Notes under the pieces: generated by a model
Databases searched by the model: none
The model's input: the letters and a program-made list of their open reading frames with translations, nothing else
What the model was told of the DNA's origin: nothing
Position numbers and translations under genes: made by a program
Shown: piece by piece, positions 11,402 through 23,205 of the stretch
How positions within the stretch are numbered: position 1 is the first letter of the stretch
Layout of the letters: every line of letters starts with the position of its first letter
NCBI RefSeq assembly: GCF_036898095.1
Contig: NC_090746.1
Location: 104,722,331 to 104,786,330 of the forward strand
Source of the DNA: Palaemon carinicauda
Taxonomy: Eukaryota > Arthropoda > Malacostraca > Decapoda > Palaemonidae
Length of the DNA: 64,000 nt
Direction: 5' to 3'

Positions 11402-11533
11402 GAGAGGGTAGTTAACCCTCGTTAAAAATCTAATGGCTCGTCATTTCAGGTACGCCGAAAGTAATACCCCATGTAAATAGCTAAGGTTTGTATGGTTAGG
11501 AAAAATACAAATTACCTCCGAATTTGTCATTTT
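11402..11533 (+). repeat. E1 right terminal inverted repeat and outer end
   Basis: Positions 11402-11475 mirror 3194-3267. Positions 11476-11533 continue as the outer right end, ending near GAATTTGTCATTTT, and pair with the right half of the ICR. Confidence 0.88.
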
Positions 11534-13112
11534 CCCCATTCCATGGTTTCTCAGGAAACACAATTTATGCCATGTATTTTCAAATAGGTTTGGTGTGATT
11601 TATTTATATCTGCTGCTAGTACATAGTTTATTATACTTTCTTTTGGCCTGCCTAACTCCAAAGCCCAGTCTCTCACTGAGATCCGCAGTAATTATTTTGT
11701 ATCTGTAAAGCATGAGGGAGCAGACAGTAGTTATGAAGCGTCATTTACAAATTTTATTACAATAGAATAAAAGTTTAAGCTATCTGCTTAGGGAGTTAAA
11801 GGAATTTTCCGACTATGGTAACACAGTGCATTACATGATTATTTTGAAATCATTGCTTAGTTATCATGAAGTGCAGGATAAACATAAAGGTAGAGGATAT
11901 CAAAGCAGAAGAAAGGAAAGATATGAGATTGTTGAAATAGAAGGCTAAAGAGAACTTGTTCCAACACATTATACAAACAATTTTTCTTTTTACTGTAGAT
12001 ATACAGTATATTTCAGCAAAAGCTGACTATTAGGACGGGGCTAGCGGAGGATAGACCCTCACACGAGCATGAGTGATGTGACATTACTTTTTATTTTAGC
12101 TTGGTAGAGTGCAGATGTGCCATCTCTCTCTTCCGTTAACCTGTTACATGAACTAGCTGTTTACTTTAATTTTATTTTCCATTTTATGTATGTAGTTATC
12201 CTCCCAGTAAGAGTGGTTCAGTGGACAAATGAAGGAGAAGTCTTGGCTTCTTACATCATCTTGTTCCCTCCACGTTTTCTCTACTCTGAGTACAGCGATG
12301 ACCATCTAACCCCCAACATCCCTTAGGTGCACCTGCTGTCACTTCCCCAAGCAAATCAACTGTGCCCACTATCGGGGGAATCTCTCTTGTCGCCGCTTGC
12401 GAAAACTCCTGCCTTCCTTGGGGCTACTGGGTCTCCCTTTTAAGGAATGGCCTGCGAGGGTGCTACAGTTAGAGGCCCAGCAGGGATGCACAGCTGCCTC
12501 CTCAGAGGTTGAGCATGATCTTCCTCTCCGAGACTCTGTAGGTAACGCACCAACAGAGCTTCTCGTATCTTTAGCCGCAGTACTCTCTGTATCTGCTCAT
12601 CATCCTTCATCCCTGCAATGATTGGGAGCAGGTGCAGACTAATACTTGTAGTTTACCAGTTGGGAGAGCCAAATGCAGTGAATCCAGAAGCTGACTTAGG
12701 TCAGTCTTCACAGCTTGCAGAATTATGCTGCATACCCTCAGCCTGAGTTCGCTCAGTGAGTTGAAGTTCTACAGTGTATAATGCACTGAGCTATTCCACA
12801 CAGCTTTGAGCACCTCTCTTGCCCGCAAGAGAGGCTGGTCTCATTTATGTGGTTGCCCCCTCAGAGTTTGGAAGGACTCCTCAATTTGTTGGGCCTCATT
12901 CCAGCTGCCTCTCCCATCGTGCCTTGGGCAATCTCGTGAGCAATATCCCTTTGGGGTTATTGCTACAGATAGTGATACCTGCCGACTGCTTGTGGTTGCC
13001 TCCTCTCTTGTCGGCGAATCTTGTGGGCTATAACCCTCTAGGGTGTAACCCTCTAGGGTTATTGCCGCAGATGGTGTTACCTACTTATTATTATTATTAT
13101 TATTATTACTTA
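11534..13112. other. Mixed sequence; no gene resolved
   Basis: Positions 11534-12080 are AT-rich with nothing recognisable. From about 12090 to 13080 the sequence is richer in GC, with short open stretches and motifs such as GGGTTATTGCC that recur at about 12950-13070 and 14470-14790. This looks like decayed coding repeats from an older retroelement, but no RT or recombinase motif is visible. Confidence 0.4.
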
Positions 13113-13700
13113 CTAAGCTATAACCCTAGTTGGAAAAGCAGTATGCTATAAGCCCAGGGGCTCCAACAGGGAAAATAGCTCAGTGCGGAAAGGAAAAAAG
13201 GAAAATAAAATATTCTAAGAAGAGTAACAACAATAAATATCTCCTATATAAACTATAAAAACTTTAACAAAACAAGAGGAAGAGAAATAAGATAGGAGAG
13301 TGTGCTCGAGTGTACCCTCAAGCAAGAGAACTCTAACCCAAGACAGTGAAAGGCCATGGTACAGAGGCTATGGCACTACCCAAGACTAGAGAACAGTGGT
13401 TTGATTTTGGAGTGTCCTCCTAGAAGAGCTGCTTACCATAGCTAAAGAGTCTCTTCTACCCTTACCAAGAGGAAAGTGGCACTGAACAAGTACAGTGCAG
13501 TAACCCCTTGGGTGATGAAGAATTGTTTGGTAATCTGTGTTGTCAGGTGTATGAGGATAGAGGAGAATATGTAAAGAATATGCCAGACTATTCAGTGTGT
13601 ATGTAGGCAAAGGGAAAATGAACCGTAACCAGAGAGGAGGATCCAATGTAGTACTGTCTGGCCAGTCAAAAGACCCCGTAACTCTCTAGCGGTAGTACTG
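13083..13700 (-). mobile_element. Dispersed decapod-type repeat, copy 1, with (TTA)n edge
   Basis: After a (TTA)n microsatellite (about 13086-13110) comes GCTATAACCCTAGTTGGAAA and about 580 bp that share many blocks with 51389-51660 (CAAGAGAAC, TAACCCAAGACAGTG, CTCTTCTACCCTTACCAAG). It ends with GTAACTCTCTAGCGGTAGTA. Read on the minus strand the unit ends in (TAA)n, the usual 3' tail of a non-LTR element or SINE, so minus orientation is inferred. I associate this repeat with decapod sequences from memory. The element class is not established. Confidence 0.65.
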
Positions 13701-16380
13701 ACAGCTTACAGCTGCTGCCTCTCACTATCGCACAACAAATGCTTATGGAGTTTTGAAAGAGCAGGGCCTTCAGGACTTCTTGGTTTGGGCTTCATCCCCT
13801 CAAGGGGAGGAACCCACCTTTTCTGCTGTGTGTACGCACACAGAAAAACCTTGACCTTACTCAATACCATACAAGAAGAGTGCATAAGACTACTCACCCA
13901 CCTCCTACTGGAGAGCTGGTAAGAGTTCATGCTTTACCTCATACAAACACAGACCTTAGTTTAGCGAGAGAGTCTTGTGTAGTGTTGCACACCAGACCAC
14001 TGAGCATTAGCAAAGTGAGGGGACAAGCTTCTTATGCTAATGAAGATCTATACGAGACCTTAGTCTCACACTCGCAAAACCACGATGAGTTTCTAGAATA
14101 AGAGCATTTACACGTAATCACACAATTACCTGTTCACCCTGCTAGGGTAGTGCAGGCGTGCTTGACGTTACAAGCTACCTTGGTAGCTCTCCTGGGATCA
14201 CCTGTTCACATGCAAGCTGTCGGTACTTGAGCTACCGCATACACCTATTTGCACCATGTTAGTGGTTTGCAAGAGCTCTCCTATATGTGATATCTCGGTT
14301 GCTCATGCGCACTCTCTTTACAACCTCCAGATCTCACCAGGGAGGTGGAAACCTGCAGTAACACAATGAGGCTCGTAAGACAGCACCCTTCCGGGTCACT
14401 GCCATAGAAGGGGATGCCTGATGACCGTTTAACCCCCAACCCACCATTGTGGTCCCAGGAGACAGTCAGTTTCGGGAGATATAACCCTGCAGGGTTATTG
14501 CCACAGATCACCTCTCTTGATGGTCAGCTCCTCAGACCACACTATTGGTGATGCCTGCCGACTACTTGCAATGGCATCCTCTCACCACCGTGCCCCCGGG
14601 ATGCAACGAGTCTCACGAGACATAATCTTTTGGGATTATTGCCTCAATCTTCTCCTTACGTGATAGAGAGCTATTTGAACACTCACATGGTGTTGGCCTC
14701 TGACCTCTTGCGAACTCCGCCTCACACCGCCATGCCCCCAGGACATGATGAACCTCATGAGACAGAAGCCTTAGAGGTTATTGCCTCAAGCCTTTACTCA
14801 CTTATGGAATAGAATCAGCTACTGCATACGTTCATAAACGATAGCAGAGAAGTGTCCGCTTGCAGGTACACTTGTCCTCATATTACCGAAAAAGGTGTGA
14901 TCACTTCACTAGCTGCATGCACCCTTCGTGGATTTACACACACAGACACACTCATGAACTGGTTCAGAATGCCTATGGATCATGAACAGTCAATTCCCTT
15001 TTGAGCAATGATGTTACTCTTTGTCACACACACATTATCTCACAAGGGACTGCATAAGGTACCCCAGGGGCTCTCACACACTGAAACCAGTTCTCAATGC
15101 TTAAGCTTATGTACAAGCACTTACCCTAAGTAAGGAAAGTTGTGATTTGACACACCTGCATGTGGGCAAGTGAGCTACCACTGCCAACGAAGGCTGTTTA
15201 CTTAGCCAGTTTCATACCCTACCCTTGTAGGAGTACACATGCCCGTGAGAAGTAGCAAGGGCTACTTACCATCAAACAGAACCTACTGATGTTCCTTCGT
15301 TCACAAAGGATGATCTCGATTTCAGCCAATTAATGCCGTGAGCCAAACAAATTGAAACTTTTTCCAGTACATCATTACCCTTCTTCTTCAGTCGATGGTT
15401 GTATCCCTTGGAGAAAGTCATGTTTTCATACACCTCTACCTTTCTGTAAATCCATGCAAGTGGGCTTCTTCATTCCATTCAGGTTCTTCCTATTATCTCA
15501 AGATCATACCTCTAAGTATCAAATGTACTTAGATTCCGAAACTTTGCATAGTGTGTCTGTTCCATTGGGGGGAAACAATTGGAGCTTATTCTAGTTATTC
15601 CGATCAGGAACAAAGAGATCCGAGATGCATTCACCTCTCTTTTAAGGGATAGCTTCCATCAGGGGGAAGGAGGTCTCATTTATGAACATTTATCGATGTT
15701 GGCAGATTTTGTTTTCCAGTTCATTTTCTTCTATACTCTTGGACACATGCTCCCAGTAATGATACTACAGTGTCTTTGGACATTGTCCTTATGTTTGAGA
15801 CTTGCTTCAGGATAACATGTCTCTTGCAACTCAATCGTTTGGCTAAAGGTGAACTCAGGACTATCACCGTTACCGCCCCTTAGTCATTCTTCTCTGACGG
15901 CGGAAAGAACGGTATTGGAAGGAACAAACATCTTCCCGAAGGAATATAGTATAGGCCTACTTTTTTAGATACCCACATTCCCAATACAACATGTCCTCTA
16001 GCGAGTGCTGTTGAGTAAACGTTCCTGACTGGATTGGAATAATGACAACCAGACTTAGTCTACGATCAACTTGATTTTAGTAACTTGAGCATGCTTAACA
16101 AGTGAGCACACTCTCCATTCAGCAAAGATGCAAGTTAACTTTTGCCTGACCCCTCTTTAGCTCATCCAGAAAAAAGACACGCCTTGCCCAAATGCGCCCC
16201 ACCCAGATGCGCATTACCAGGATTTTCTCCTGAACAATCGTTTTCACCTGATCGCATGCCATCACCTGAGCATTCACTCTCACCTGAGCAGGCTAGCTCT
16301 TCGGAGAATTTTCTTGTTTGTCTTCAAATGCGCTGGCATGGCCACACACACACACACACACACACACCTGAATGAGCGTT
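13701..16380 (+). other. Degenerate Gag-like repeat zone, probably an old retroelement
   Basis: No intact gene. Imperfect units of about 120-150 bp, sharing GAGACATAA..GGGATTATTGCC style motifs, lie at 14470-14790 and again near 12930-13070. At 16140-16340 a Ser-Pro/Glu-rich frame (SPDRMPSPEHSLSPEQASS) resembles the SP-repeat part of DIRS Gag. The zone stops where E2 starts, and sequence of similar composition resumes after E2, so E2 probably inserted into it. Confidence 0.4.
16344..16367. repeat. (CA)n microsatellite
   Basis: About 12 CA dinucleotides immediately upstream of E2, at the end of the SP-repeat open frame. Confidence 0.9.
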
Positions 16381-16394
16381 TTTTAAACATCTGA

Positions 16395-16546
16395 CTTACC
16401 CGGTAGTTATATTTATAGCTTACGTCCCTGACGTCACGGCAGAAATTTCAAAACTCGTGCCAATCGTTGATTGGGTAGCCAGGTGTACCACCTGTGCGCC
16501 CTCTAGCGAGGTACCTGGAACCATTCCATGATTCTTCAGATCTTCC
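16395..16546 (+). repeat. E2 left terminal inverted repeat
   Basis: CTTACCCGGTAG through TTCAGATCTTCC. It matches the reverse complement of 23026-23165 apart from a 12-bp gap near CGTGCCAATCGT and scattered substitutions. It contains a TGACGTCA palindrome. Confidence 0.88.
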
Positions 16547-16727
16547 TTGCCGCCGCAACCGGTGACATCGTTGGATATTTCTACTTGCTATTTACCCGAT
16601 TTATTGCAGTTTACATTGGTGATGTACAATAATTGGGTTTTGACTCTCCCTCGTTTGGTTTTTCTTTTGGATATTCTTCAATTATTTTTGGATTTTGATA
16701 TTTTGACCCTTGCTTGTTTGATCTTGT

Positions 16728-19578
16728 TTGATCTCTCTTATAAACATTGAAAATGGCCACCCCCCCCCCCCTTCAACTTATAGAATGTGTGTGAGTGGTT
16801 GTAAGACCCGGCTTGCTAAAGCCTCGATTGATCCCCACTCTATCTGCGTAAAATGCAGAGGTAAAGTATGTGAGTTGGGTGATCGTTGTGACAAATGCAT
16901 TCTTTTATCTGAGAGTGAGGTGCTAGAGTTTGACCACTATACTCGTAAACTTTAGAGAGATAGGCTTAGAAGTAGTTCTAATCGTTCTTCCAGAGACTTT
17001 TCCTCTTCCCGTGTCACCGAACCTAATCCTTCCCCTGTAGTGGTAGTTTCAGATCCCACTACTGTTACTGCTAATGAACCTATGCTAAAGGATTTGATGG
17101 TGGCTATTCAAGCTCTGGGCGTGAGGGTTGAATCGCTTGCTGCAGGCAGAACACAATTGATGTCAGATGTAAAGCAATTAAAATGTGACAGTGCTAAAAG
17201 TGCAGTGAATTTATTTAGTGCAGTGGAGGGTGCACCTGCTCGGGTCTGTCGTTCTCCCAGTCTTAGACCTCTTCCAAGTTCCCCAACCCCTGGGAGAAGG
17301 AATGTCGAACGGCGAAAGGATATGAGAAGCTTTAGCTCCCGAGCAGACGTCTCCTCGAGCGTACCTGTTGACGTTTCCCAGGACGTTCACCCTCACCATA
17401 GGAAAGGTGAGGTAAAAGTTGTTTCATCATCTTCGGATGACGCAGTACCCAAACGGGTCTGGCGTCAAGCTTCCAGACCTCTTAAGAGGAAGATTGACAA
17501 AGTCGATCAGCGTCCTATCATGACACCGCAAGCTCCTGGTTGTAGCCATTGGAGCAGTCCGGAGTGTTTTCCTTCTTCCGAAGAGAGCCCTCCTGCCAAA
17601 TGTCCTTCAAGGTCAGCTGTCTGAATCGGGCATGACCTCGGTTCATGCTCCTCGTCCGCCGTCAAACTGGTTATTGCCCTCTGGACGCTCTGAGCGTTCT
17701 TTAAGCGGCGTGGATAGCGAACTCGTGATAGACATGACATCTCCTGTATCACAACGAGTTGACCCAAATTTTAATATGCTGCAAGAGATGCAACAGAAAC
17801 TCTCTTCGTTCATGCAAAGTTATCAATCTACGGACAATAAAAGAGTAGCATGCCTGGATCCTGAACGTCAGGAAGCTTCTCTTCTGTACGCTTAGCGGCG
17901 TAAGGCTATTAGTCAAGAGGTTCTTGACGACGAACGGCTATACATCTCCCCCGTTAAACGTTGCGAGTCTGTTCCACTTGACTCTGAACGTCAAGCAACC
18001 AAACGTAACGCCAAGCGTCAAATAGCCAACGTGACACTGAGCGTCAAGCGGCCAGACGTGACGTCGAGCATCCAACAGAGCGACGTGCCGAGAGTCCAAC
18101 TATACGTAACGTTGAACGTCCTGCAGGACGTGACCTCGAGCATCCAGTAAGACATGATGTGACGTCGAGAGTCCATCATGATGTGACGTCGAGCGTCCAT
18201 CATGACGTGACGTCAACCGGCAAGCAGCCAGACGTGATGTTGAGCGTTAAGCGGTACGCGGCGTCGAGCGCCAAGCAGGATGCGACGTCGAGCATCTAAC
18301 AACTTTACGTGATGCCGGGAGTCAAGAAGTGAGGCATGACATTGAGCATGAGAGCCTCTTTTTTCGTGATGACTCTAGTCGAATCGAATGTCAAGATCAA
18401 GGACGCCTCAGTTCCGATCGCTTTGATCGCGAGCGTTTTACCGAGCGTCAAGCGTTAGAACGACACGGCTACAGATGCGATGATCTGTTGTCTCTTGACG
18501 CCAGAAGTCAGGACTTTAATGAGATGTATCCTGATAAGCACAACGTTGCTACTTCCGTTAGAGCTTTGTCAGAGGAAGACATTGACGATCACCTTTCCCC
18601 TGTTGAATTATTTGAGGAATTATCAGGAAAAGATCTTAAGTCTTTCCGTCCTTCAGTGGATCTTAAGAAACTCATGAAAGTTTTTAATGATGAGTTTCCA
18701 GATTATTTTGTGCCCGTTGCTCCACGTTCGCCACCCTTAGAATTCATGCTTGAGAAGGCGTCGAAGAAGTCTCTTTTACCAAGATGGTTCTGTCACAGTC
18801 ATCAAAGAGAGCTCTAAGGATGATGGGAGACTGGGTGGAGTCTAAGAAGGACCAAGGAAAGGCAGCTTTTGCTTTTCCTCCGACTAGACTGGCCTCTAGA
18901 TCTAGTATCTGGTACGAGACGGGAGAAGTTCTTGGCTTGGGAGTTCCTGCCTCTACCCAAGGAGATTTTTCAAGTCTAGTAGACACTTTCCGTCGGTCGG
19001 CGATGAGGAGGACCAAGATTCTCTGGCCTACTTCGGAATTAGATCATCTTCTCAAAGGCGTCTTCAGAGCCTTCGAGGTATTCAATTTCCTCGACTGGAC
19101 TCTGGGAACCTTGGGGAAGAAGGTTTCTGCCCTTAAGGATGGTGACACTGCTAGCCTCATCCACATAATGTCCTGTATGGATAAAGCTTTAGATGATGGA
19201 TCTAATGAGTTGGCAGCTCTATTCTCAGTGGGGATCCCTAAGAAAAGAGCTCAGATGTGTTCGTTTCTGTCTCTTGAGGTTACTCCCTTTCAGAAATCAG
19301 AATTAGTATATGCACCTCTGTTTCCCTCTCTTTTTCCACAAGAATTGTGTAGAGAGATTTCATCCGCATTAACCCAAAAGGCCACCCAAGATTTGGTTTC
19401 AATAACGGCAAGAAAGGTTCTACCAACTTCTTTCGCTAGCCGCAAACCAAAGGAAGATACTCTATTCCCTAAGTTTTCTCAGCCCTTTCGAGGGAAGACT
19501 TCCAGCAGGGGTAACTCCAGACCCGAGGGAAGGAGAGCAAAGAGGAGAGGATTCAGATCAGGGCGAAGCAGAGTCTGA
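16728..19578 (+). pseudogene. gag: E2 ORF1, Gag-like protein (frameshifted)
   Basis: An ATG in good context (16753) precedes a 12-C run, after which the conserved Cys module (CVSGCKTRLAKASIDPH, then CVKC, C, CDKC) lies in another frame. The run length alone causes the mismatch. Further on are a TAG at 16953, a predicted coiled segment (MLQEMQQKLSSFMQSYQST, about 17780), an Arg/Ser/Val repeat tract with TGACGTC units (about 18000-18310), and an acidic region (18329-18780). The C-terminal half (18784-19578, 264 codons) is intact, begins SSKRALRMMGDWVESK and ends in a basic tail (GRRAKRRGFRSGRSRV). It corresponds in position to the E1 Gag C terminus. The role is inferred as RNA packaging. Confidence 0.8.
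18000..18310 (+). repeat. Degenerate tandem repeat with TGACGTC cores in E2 gag
   Basis: Units near 30 bp of the form GTGACGTCGAGCGTCCATCA repeat with changes and encode alternating Arg/Asp/Val/Ser peptides. Several contain TGACGTC and one contains TGACGTCA at about 18210. This is probably an expanded Gag coding repeat like the RS domain of E1. Confidence 0.7.
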
Positions 19579-21640
19579 CTCCTTTCGCCTTCAGGCAGTA
19601 GGATCCAGATTACACAACTTCTGGCGAGCTTGGGAGAAGAGGGGAGCAGACCTTTGGTCAGTACAACTTCTGAAGGAGGGTTACAAAATCCCTTTTATAG
19701 GGAAACCTCCTTTAGTTTTAGCTCCAGTAGATCTCTCTCCCAGATACAGAGAGGAGTCAGAGAGGCAGGCTTTATAACTCAAAATGTCTCTCTTGTTGGA
19801 GAAGGGGGCCATAGAGAGGGTGCGGGACTTGCGGGCACCAGGTTTCTACAACTGCTTGTTTCTGGATCTCAAGAACTCAGGGGGGGGGGGATGGCATCCA
19901 GTCCTGGATGTAAGCGCACTCAACGCGTTTGTCCAGAAGACGAAGTTCTCCATGGAGACATCAAAGTCAGTCCTTGCAGCAGTAAGAAAGGGCAACTGGA
20001 TGGTCTCATTAGACCTCCAGGATGCTTACTTTCACATCCCCATTCATCCGAGCTTCAAGCATTATCTGAGGTTCGTTTTCAAGGAGGAAGTGTTTCAGTT
20101 TCGAGCCCTGTGTTTTGGTCTCAGCACCGCCCCTCAAATATTCACGAAACTAATGCTAAATGTAGTAAGAATACTGCACTGAAGAGGCATCAGAGCCTCC
20201 CTGTATCTGGACGATTGGTTTCTCAGAGCTCATTCCTACGATCACTGTCTGAAGGATCTTCAGATAACTCTGAGACTAACAGAAGAATTGGGTCTTCTTG
20301 TCAACAAAGACAAGTCTCTACTGAAACCATCACAAAGGATACTTTATTTGGGGATGGTGATTCAGAGTCAAGTTTTTCGGGCTTTTCCGTCTCCCTTAAG
20401 GACGGAGCAAGCCATCTTGAAACTGCAATCTTTTCTAAAGAAACAGAAGTGTTCTGCGAGGGAGTGGATGTGTCTGTTGGGAACCCTCTCCTCGTTGGAA
20501 GTTTGTTTCCCTGGGAAGGCTGAATCTTCGTCCTCTCCAATTCCACCTCAATCAGCATTTGAATAAGGAGAAAAATCTAGGGACGATTTGTATTCCCATT
20601 ATGGAATCCATAGGAAGTTACCTTCAGTGGTGGAACGATCCAGACAGGCTTCAAGAAGGTCACCCCTTAGAACAAAGGAACCTAGACCTTGTGTTGTGTT
20701 CTGACGCCTAGGACTCGGGGTAGGGAGCAACACTGGGTAAGTTGGAAGTTTCGGGGCTGTGGACAGAGGATCAGAAGAGCTTCCACATCAACCAAAAGGA
20801 ACTGTTAGCAGTCCTGCTGGCCTTCAAAAGCTTCGAAGGGTCAGTTTTGAACAAAGTGGTGCAGGTCAATGCCGACAACACCACAGCATTGGCTTACATT
20901 GCCAAGCAAGGCGGAACCCACTCGATATCCCTTTACAAAACTACGAGGAATCTTCTCATCTGGGCAAAGGAAAAGAATGTAATCCTTGTAAAAAGGTTCA
21001 TTCAGGGGGAGAAGAATGTGATGGCAGACAGCCTCAGCAGGAGAGGTCAAGTTCTGTCCACGGAATGGACACTCCATCAAGAAGTCTGCAAGAAACTGTG
21101 GTGACTTTGGGGTCGTCCTTGTATAGACCTATTCGTGACCTCGAAGACAAAGAGGCTAGTAACTTACTGCTCCCCAGAGCCAGATCTCGAAGCAGTTCAC
21201 ATAGATGCTTTCCTGTTAGACTGGTCCAATCTGGACATGTATGCTTTTCCACCGTTCAAGATTTTTTAGAGAGTGATACAAAGGTTTGTGTCACACGAAG
21301 GGACCAGAATGACTCTAGTGGCCCCCTTTTGGCCCTCAAGAGAATGGTTCACAGGGGTACTGGAATGGATGGTGGACACTCCAAGAAACCTTCCATTAAG
21401 AGTAGATTTACTCAGACAACCCCACTTTGAAAGGTACCATCAAAGTCTCCAAGCTCTTCATCTAACTGCCTTCAGACTATCAAAAAACTCACAAGAGCCA
21501 GAGGTTTTTCGAAGGAGGCAGCTAGGGCTATTACGAGACCAAGAAGGACTTCTAACATCAAAATTTATCAATTCAAGTGGGAGGCTTTTAGAGAATGGTA
21601 CAGAGTCAACTCTGTTTCCTCGTCCAGTACCTCTATAACT
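19577..21640 (+). pseudogene. pol: E2 RT, RNase H and Dam-like region (broken)
   Basis: It opens one base before the gag stop in another frame (DSFRLQAVGSRLHNFWRAW). RT motifs: GGWHPVLDVSALNAFVQKT, SLDLQDAYFHIPIHP (A), CFGLSTAPQIFT (B) and YLDDW (C, 20204-20218). The thumb has LVNKDKSLLKPSQRILYLGM. RNase H has SDA, KELLAV, NADNTTALAY and ADSLSRR. The Dam-like region has YAFPPFK and APFWPSREWF. Breaks: TAA 19775, TGA 20180 just before YLDDW, a frameshift near 20510, stops near 20711-20725, TGA about 21103 and TAG about 21268. Confidence 0.88.
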
Positions 21641-22540
21641 CAGATTGCTGACTTCCTGTTATACCTTCGAAGGAAACGCAATTTTTCTTCCTCTACCATC
21701 AAGGGATACAGGAGTATGTTAGCAACCGTATTCAGACACAGAAACTTGGACCTTTCAAATGATAAAGACCTATAGGAACTTCTCAAATCGTTTGAAACAT
21801 CAAAGCGATGGCACCAGGATTCACCAGGTTGGAATCGGGATATAGTCCTGAAGTTCCTTATGAGTGACAGGTGTGAGCCCTTGCATTCAACTTCATTTAA
21901 GGACCTCACGAAGAAGACTCTATTTTCGGTTAGTCTGGCTACAGCTAAAAGAGTCAGTGAAATTCATGCATTTAGTAAAAACTTTGGCTTTTGAGATAAC
22001 AAAGCTATCTGCTCATTGCAGTTAGGCTTTCTCGACAAGAATGAACGTCCTTCTCAACCTTGGCCCAAGGCTTTTGAGATTCCGAGTCTTTCGGATGTGG
22101 TGGGCGAGAAGTTGGAGAGAGTCCTGTGCCCAGTAAGAGCCCTGAAGTTTTACCTAGACAGAACGAAAGAGTTGTGAGGCAAGTCGGAATCTCTTTGGTG
22201 CTTGGTCAAAAAGCCCTCGTTACAGATGTCAAAGAATGCCCTTTCATTCTTCATTAGACTCTTGATAAGAGAGGCTCATGTACATTGCAGTGAGGCAGAC
22301 CTCAAGCTGTTAAAAATCAAGACGCATGAAGTTAGAGCTGTAGCACTTCGGTGGCCTTCAAGCAAAATAGATCATTGCAGAGCATTATGGACACAACCTT
22401 TTGGAGGAGTAAATCTGTGTTCGCTTCACACTATTTGAAACGTGTCCAGACTCTTTATGAGGACTGCTACACTCTGGGACCATTCGTAGCAGCAAGTGCA
22501 GTAGTGGGGGATGGACCCATAATCCCAATATCCTTTTCTT
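21440..22540 (+). pseudogene. E2 tyrosine recombinase (broken)
   Basis: Phage-integrase-type YR in a frame different from the overlapping RNase H/Dam-like frame. Recognisable parts: LTRARGFSKEAARAI, ITQIADFLLYLRRK, STIKGYRSMLATVFRHRNL, LATAKRVSEIHAF (first catalytic Arg), THEVRAVA (HxxR) and FWRSKSVFASHYLK (Trp and nucleophile Tyr). Breaks: a TAG after NDKDL (21774), a stop near 21992, a stop near 22175, and a frameshift between HEVRAVA and MAFKQNRSL near 22345. It is closely similar to the E3 and E4 recombinases and would have integrated the circular intermediate. Confidence 0.88.
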
Positions 22541-22899
22541 CTCTTGGAACTTTTGTATTTTTATGGTTGTTCGTGGAGATTGCGACAGTCTTCCACAATC
22601 ATTGATTTTAGTCAGGTGGTCAATTTGTTCCTTGAGAGCGCCTGGAACAAGGGTATTGGAGGAGGTCCTGTCACATAGAGGTATTTACACCGGTTTGACA
22701 GCTCGTAGAGGTCTTCAGCTCCCTGGGAGGATCGCTGGATCTCATAAGGAAAGCGGACATAATGAGGCAGAGAATCATTGAATTCAGCTTCCTTATCAGG
22801 TACGAACCCTTAAGCTTGTTTTATTAACTCTTAAGTAAAATTCCAACAATGTTAGCTGTCTCTGACCCTCCACCAAAGGTGTCAATCAGCTATATATAT

Positions 22900-22978
22900 A
22901 ACTACCGGGTAAGTCAGATGTTTAGAAATGATATTTTCATTATAAAATAAATTTTTGAACATACTTACCCGGTAGTTA
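22900..22978 (+). repeat. E2 internal complementary region
   Basis: It begins AACTACCGGGTAAG and ends CTTACCCGGTAGTT. The left part pairs with the left end (CATCTGACTTACCC) and the right part with the right end (GTAAGTATGTTC). Confidence 0.88.
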
Positions 22979-23025
22979 TATATAATTTAATTCCCACCCT
23001 CCTTCCCTCTAGAGACTATGGGCAT

Positions 23026-23165
23026 GGAAGATCTGATGAATCATGGAATGGTTCCAGGTACCTCGCTAGAGGGCGCACAGGTGGTACACCTGGCTACCCA
23101 ATCGAGTTTTGAAATTTCTGCTGTGAAGTCAGGGACGTAAGCTTTACATATGACTACCGGGTAAG
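23026..23165 (+). repeat. E2 right terminal inverted repeat
   Basis: Mirror of 16395-16546, ending CTACCGGGTAAG. It is 12 bp shorter than the left copy because of one internal gap. Confidence 0.88.
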
Positions 23166-23205
23166 TATGTTCAAAAATGTATTCTATAATGAAAATATTA
23201 TTTTT

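Larger units (their letters stand above)
3160..11533 (+). mobile_element. DIRS1-like tyrosine-recombinase retrotransposon E1 (near full length, degenerate)
   Basis: An 8.4-kb element in plus orientation. In order: left terminus with inverted repeat (3194-3267), gag (3371-7775), RT-RNase H-Dam-like-YR (7790-10696), non-coding tail, ICR (11178-11280) and right terminus (11402-11533). Outer limits were set by what the ICR can pair with: 3160-3187 is the exact reverse complement of 11193-11220, and 11471-11533 is nearly that of 11217-11280. It is GC-rich against an AT-rich background. There are no LTRs and no evident target duplication, as expected for DIRS elements. Stops and frameshifts in gag and pol indicate an inactive copy. 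Confidence 0.92.
16382..23205 (+). mobile_element. DIRS1-like retrotransposon E2 (degenerate)
   Basis: A 6.8-kb element: left inverted repeat 16395-16546, gag 16728-19578, RT-RNase H-Dam-like 19577-21640, overlapping YR 21440-22540, ICR 22900-22978, right inverted repeat 23026-23165. Termini start CTTACCCGGTAG. The ICR joins the complement of the left end (TAAACATCTGAC side) to that of the right end (CATACTTACCC side), which places the outer limits near 16382 and 23205. Several stops and frameshifts make this copy inactive. Confidence 0.9.
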
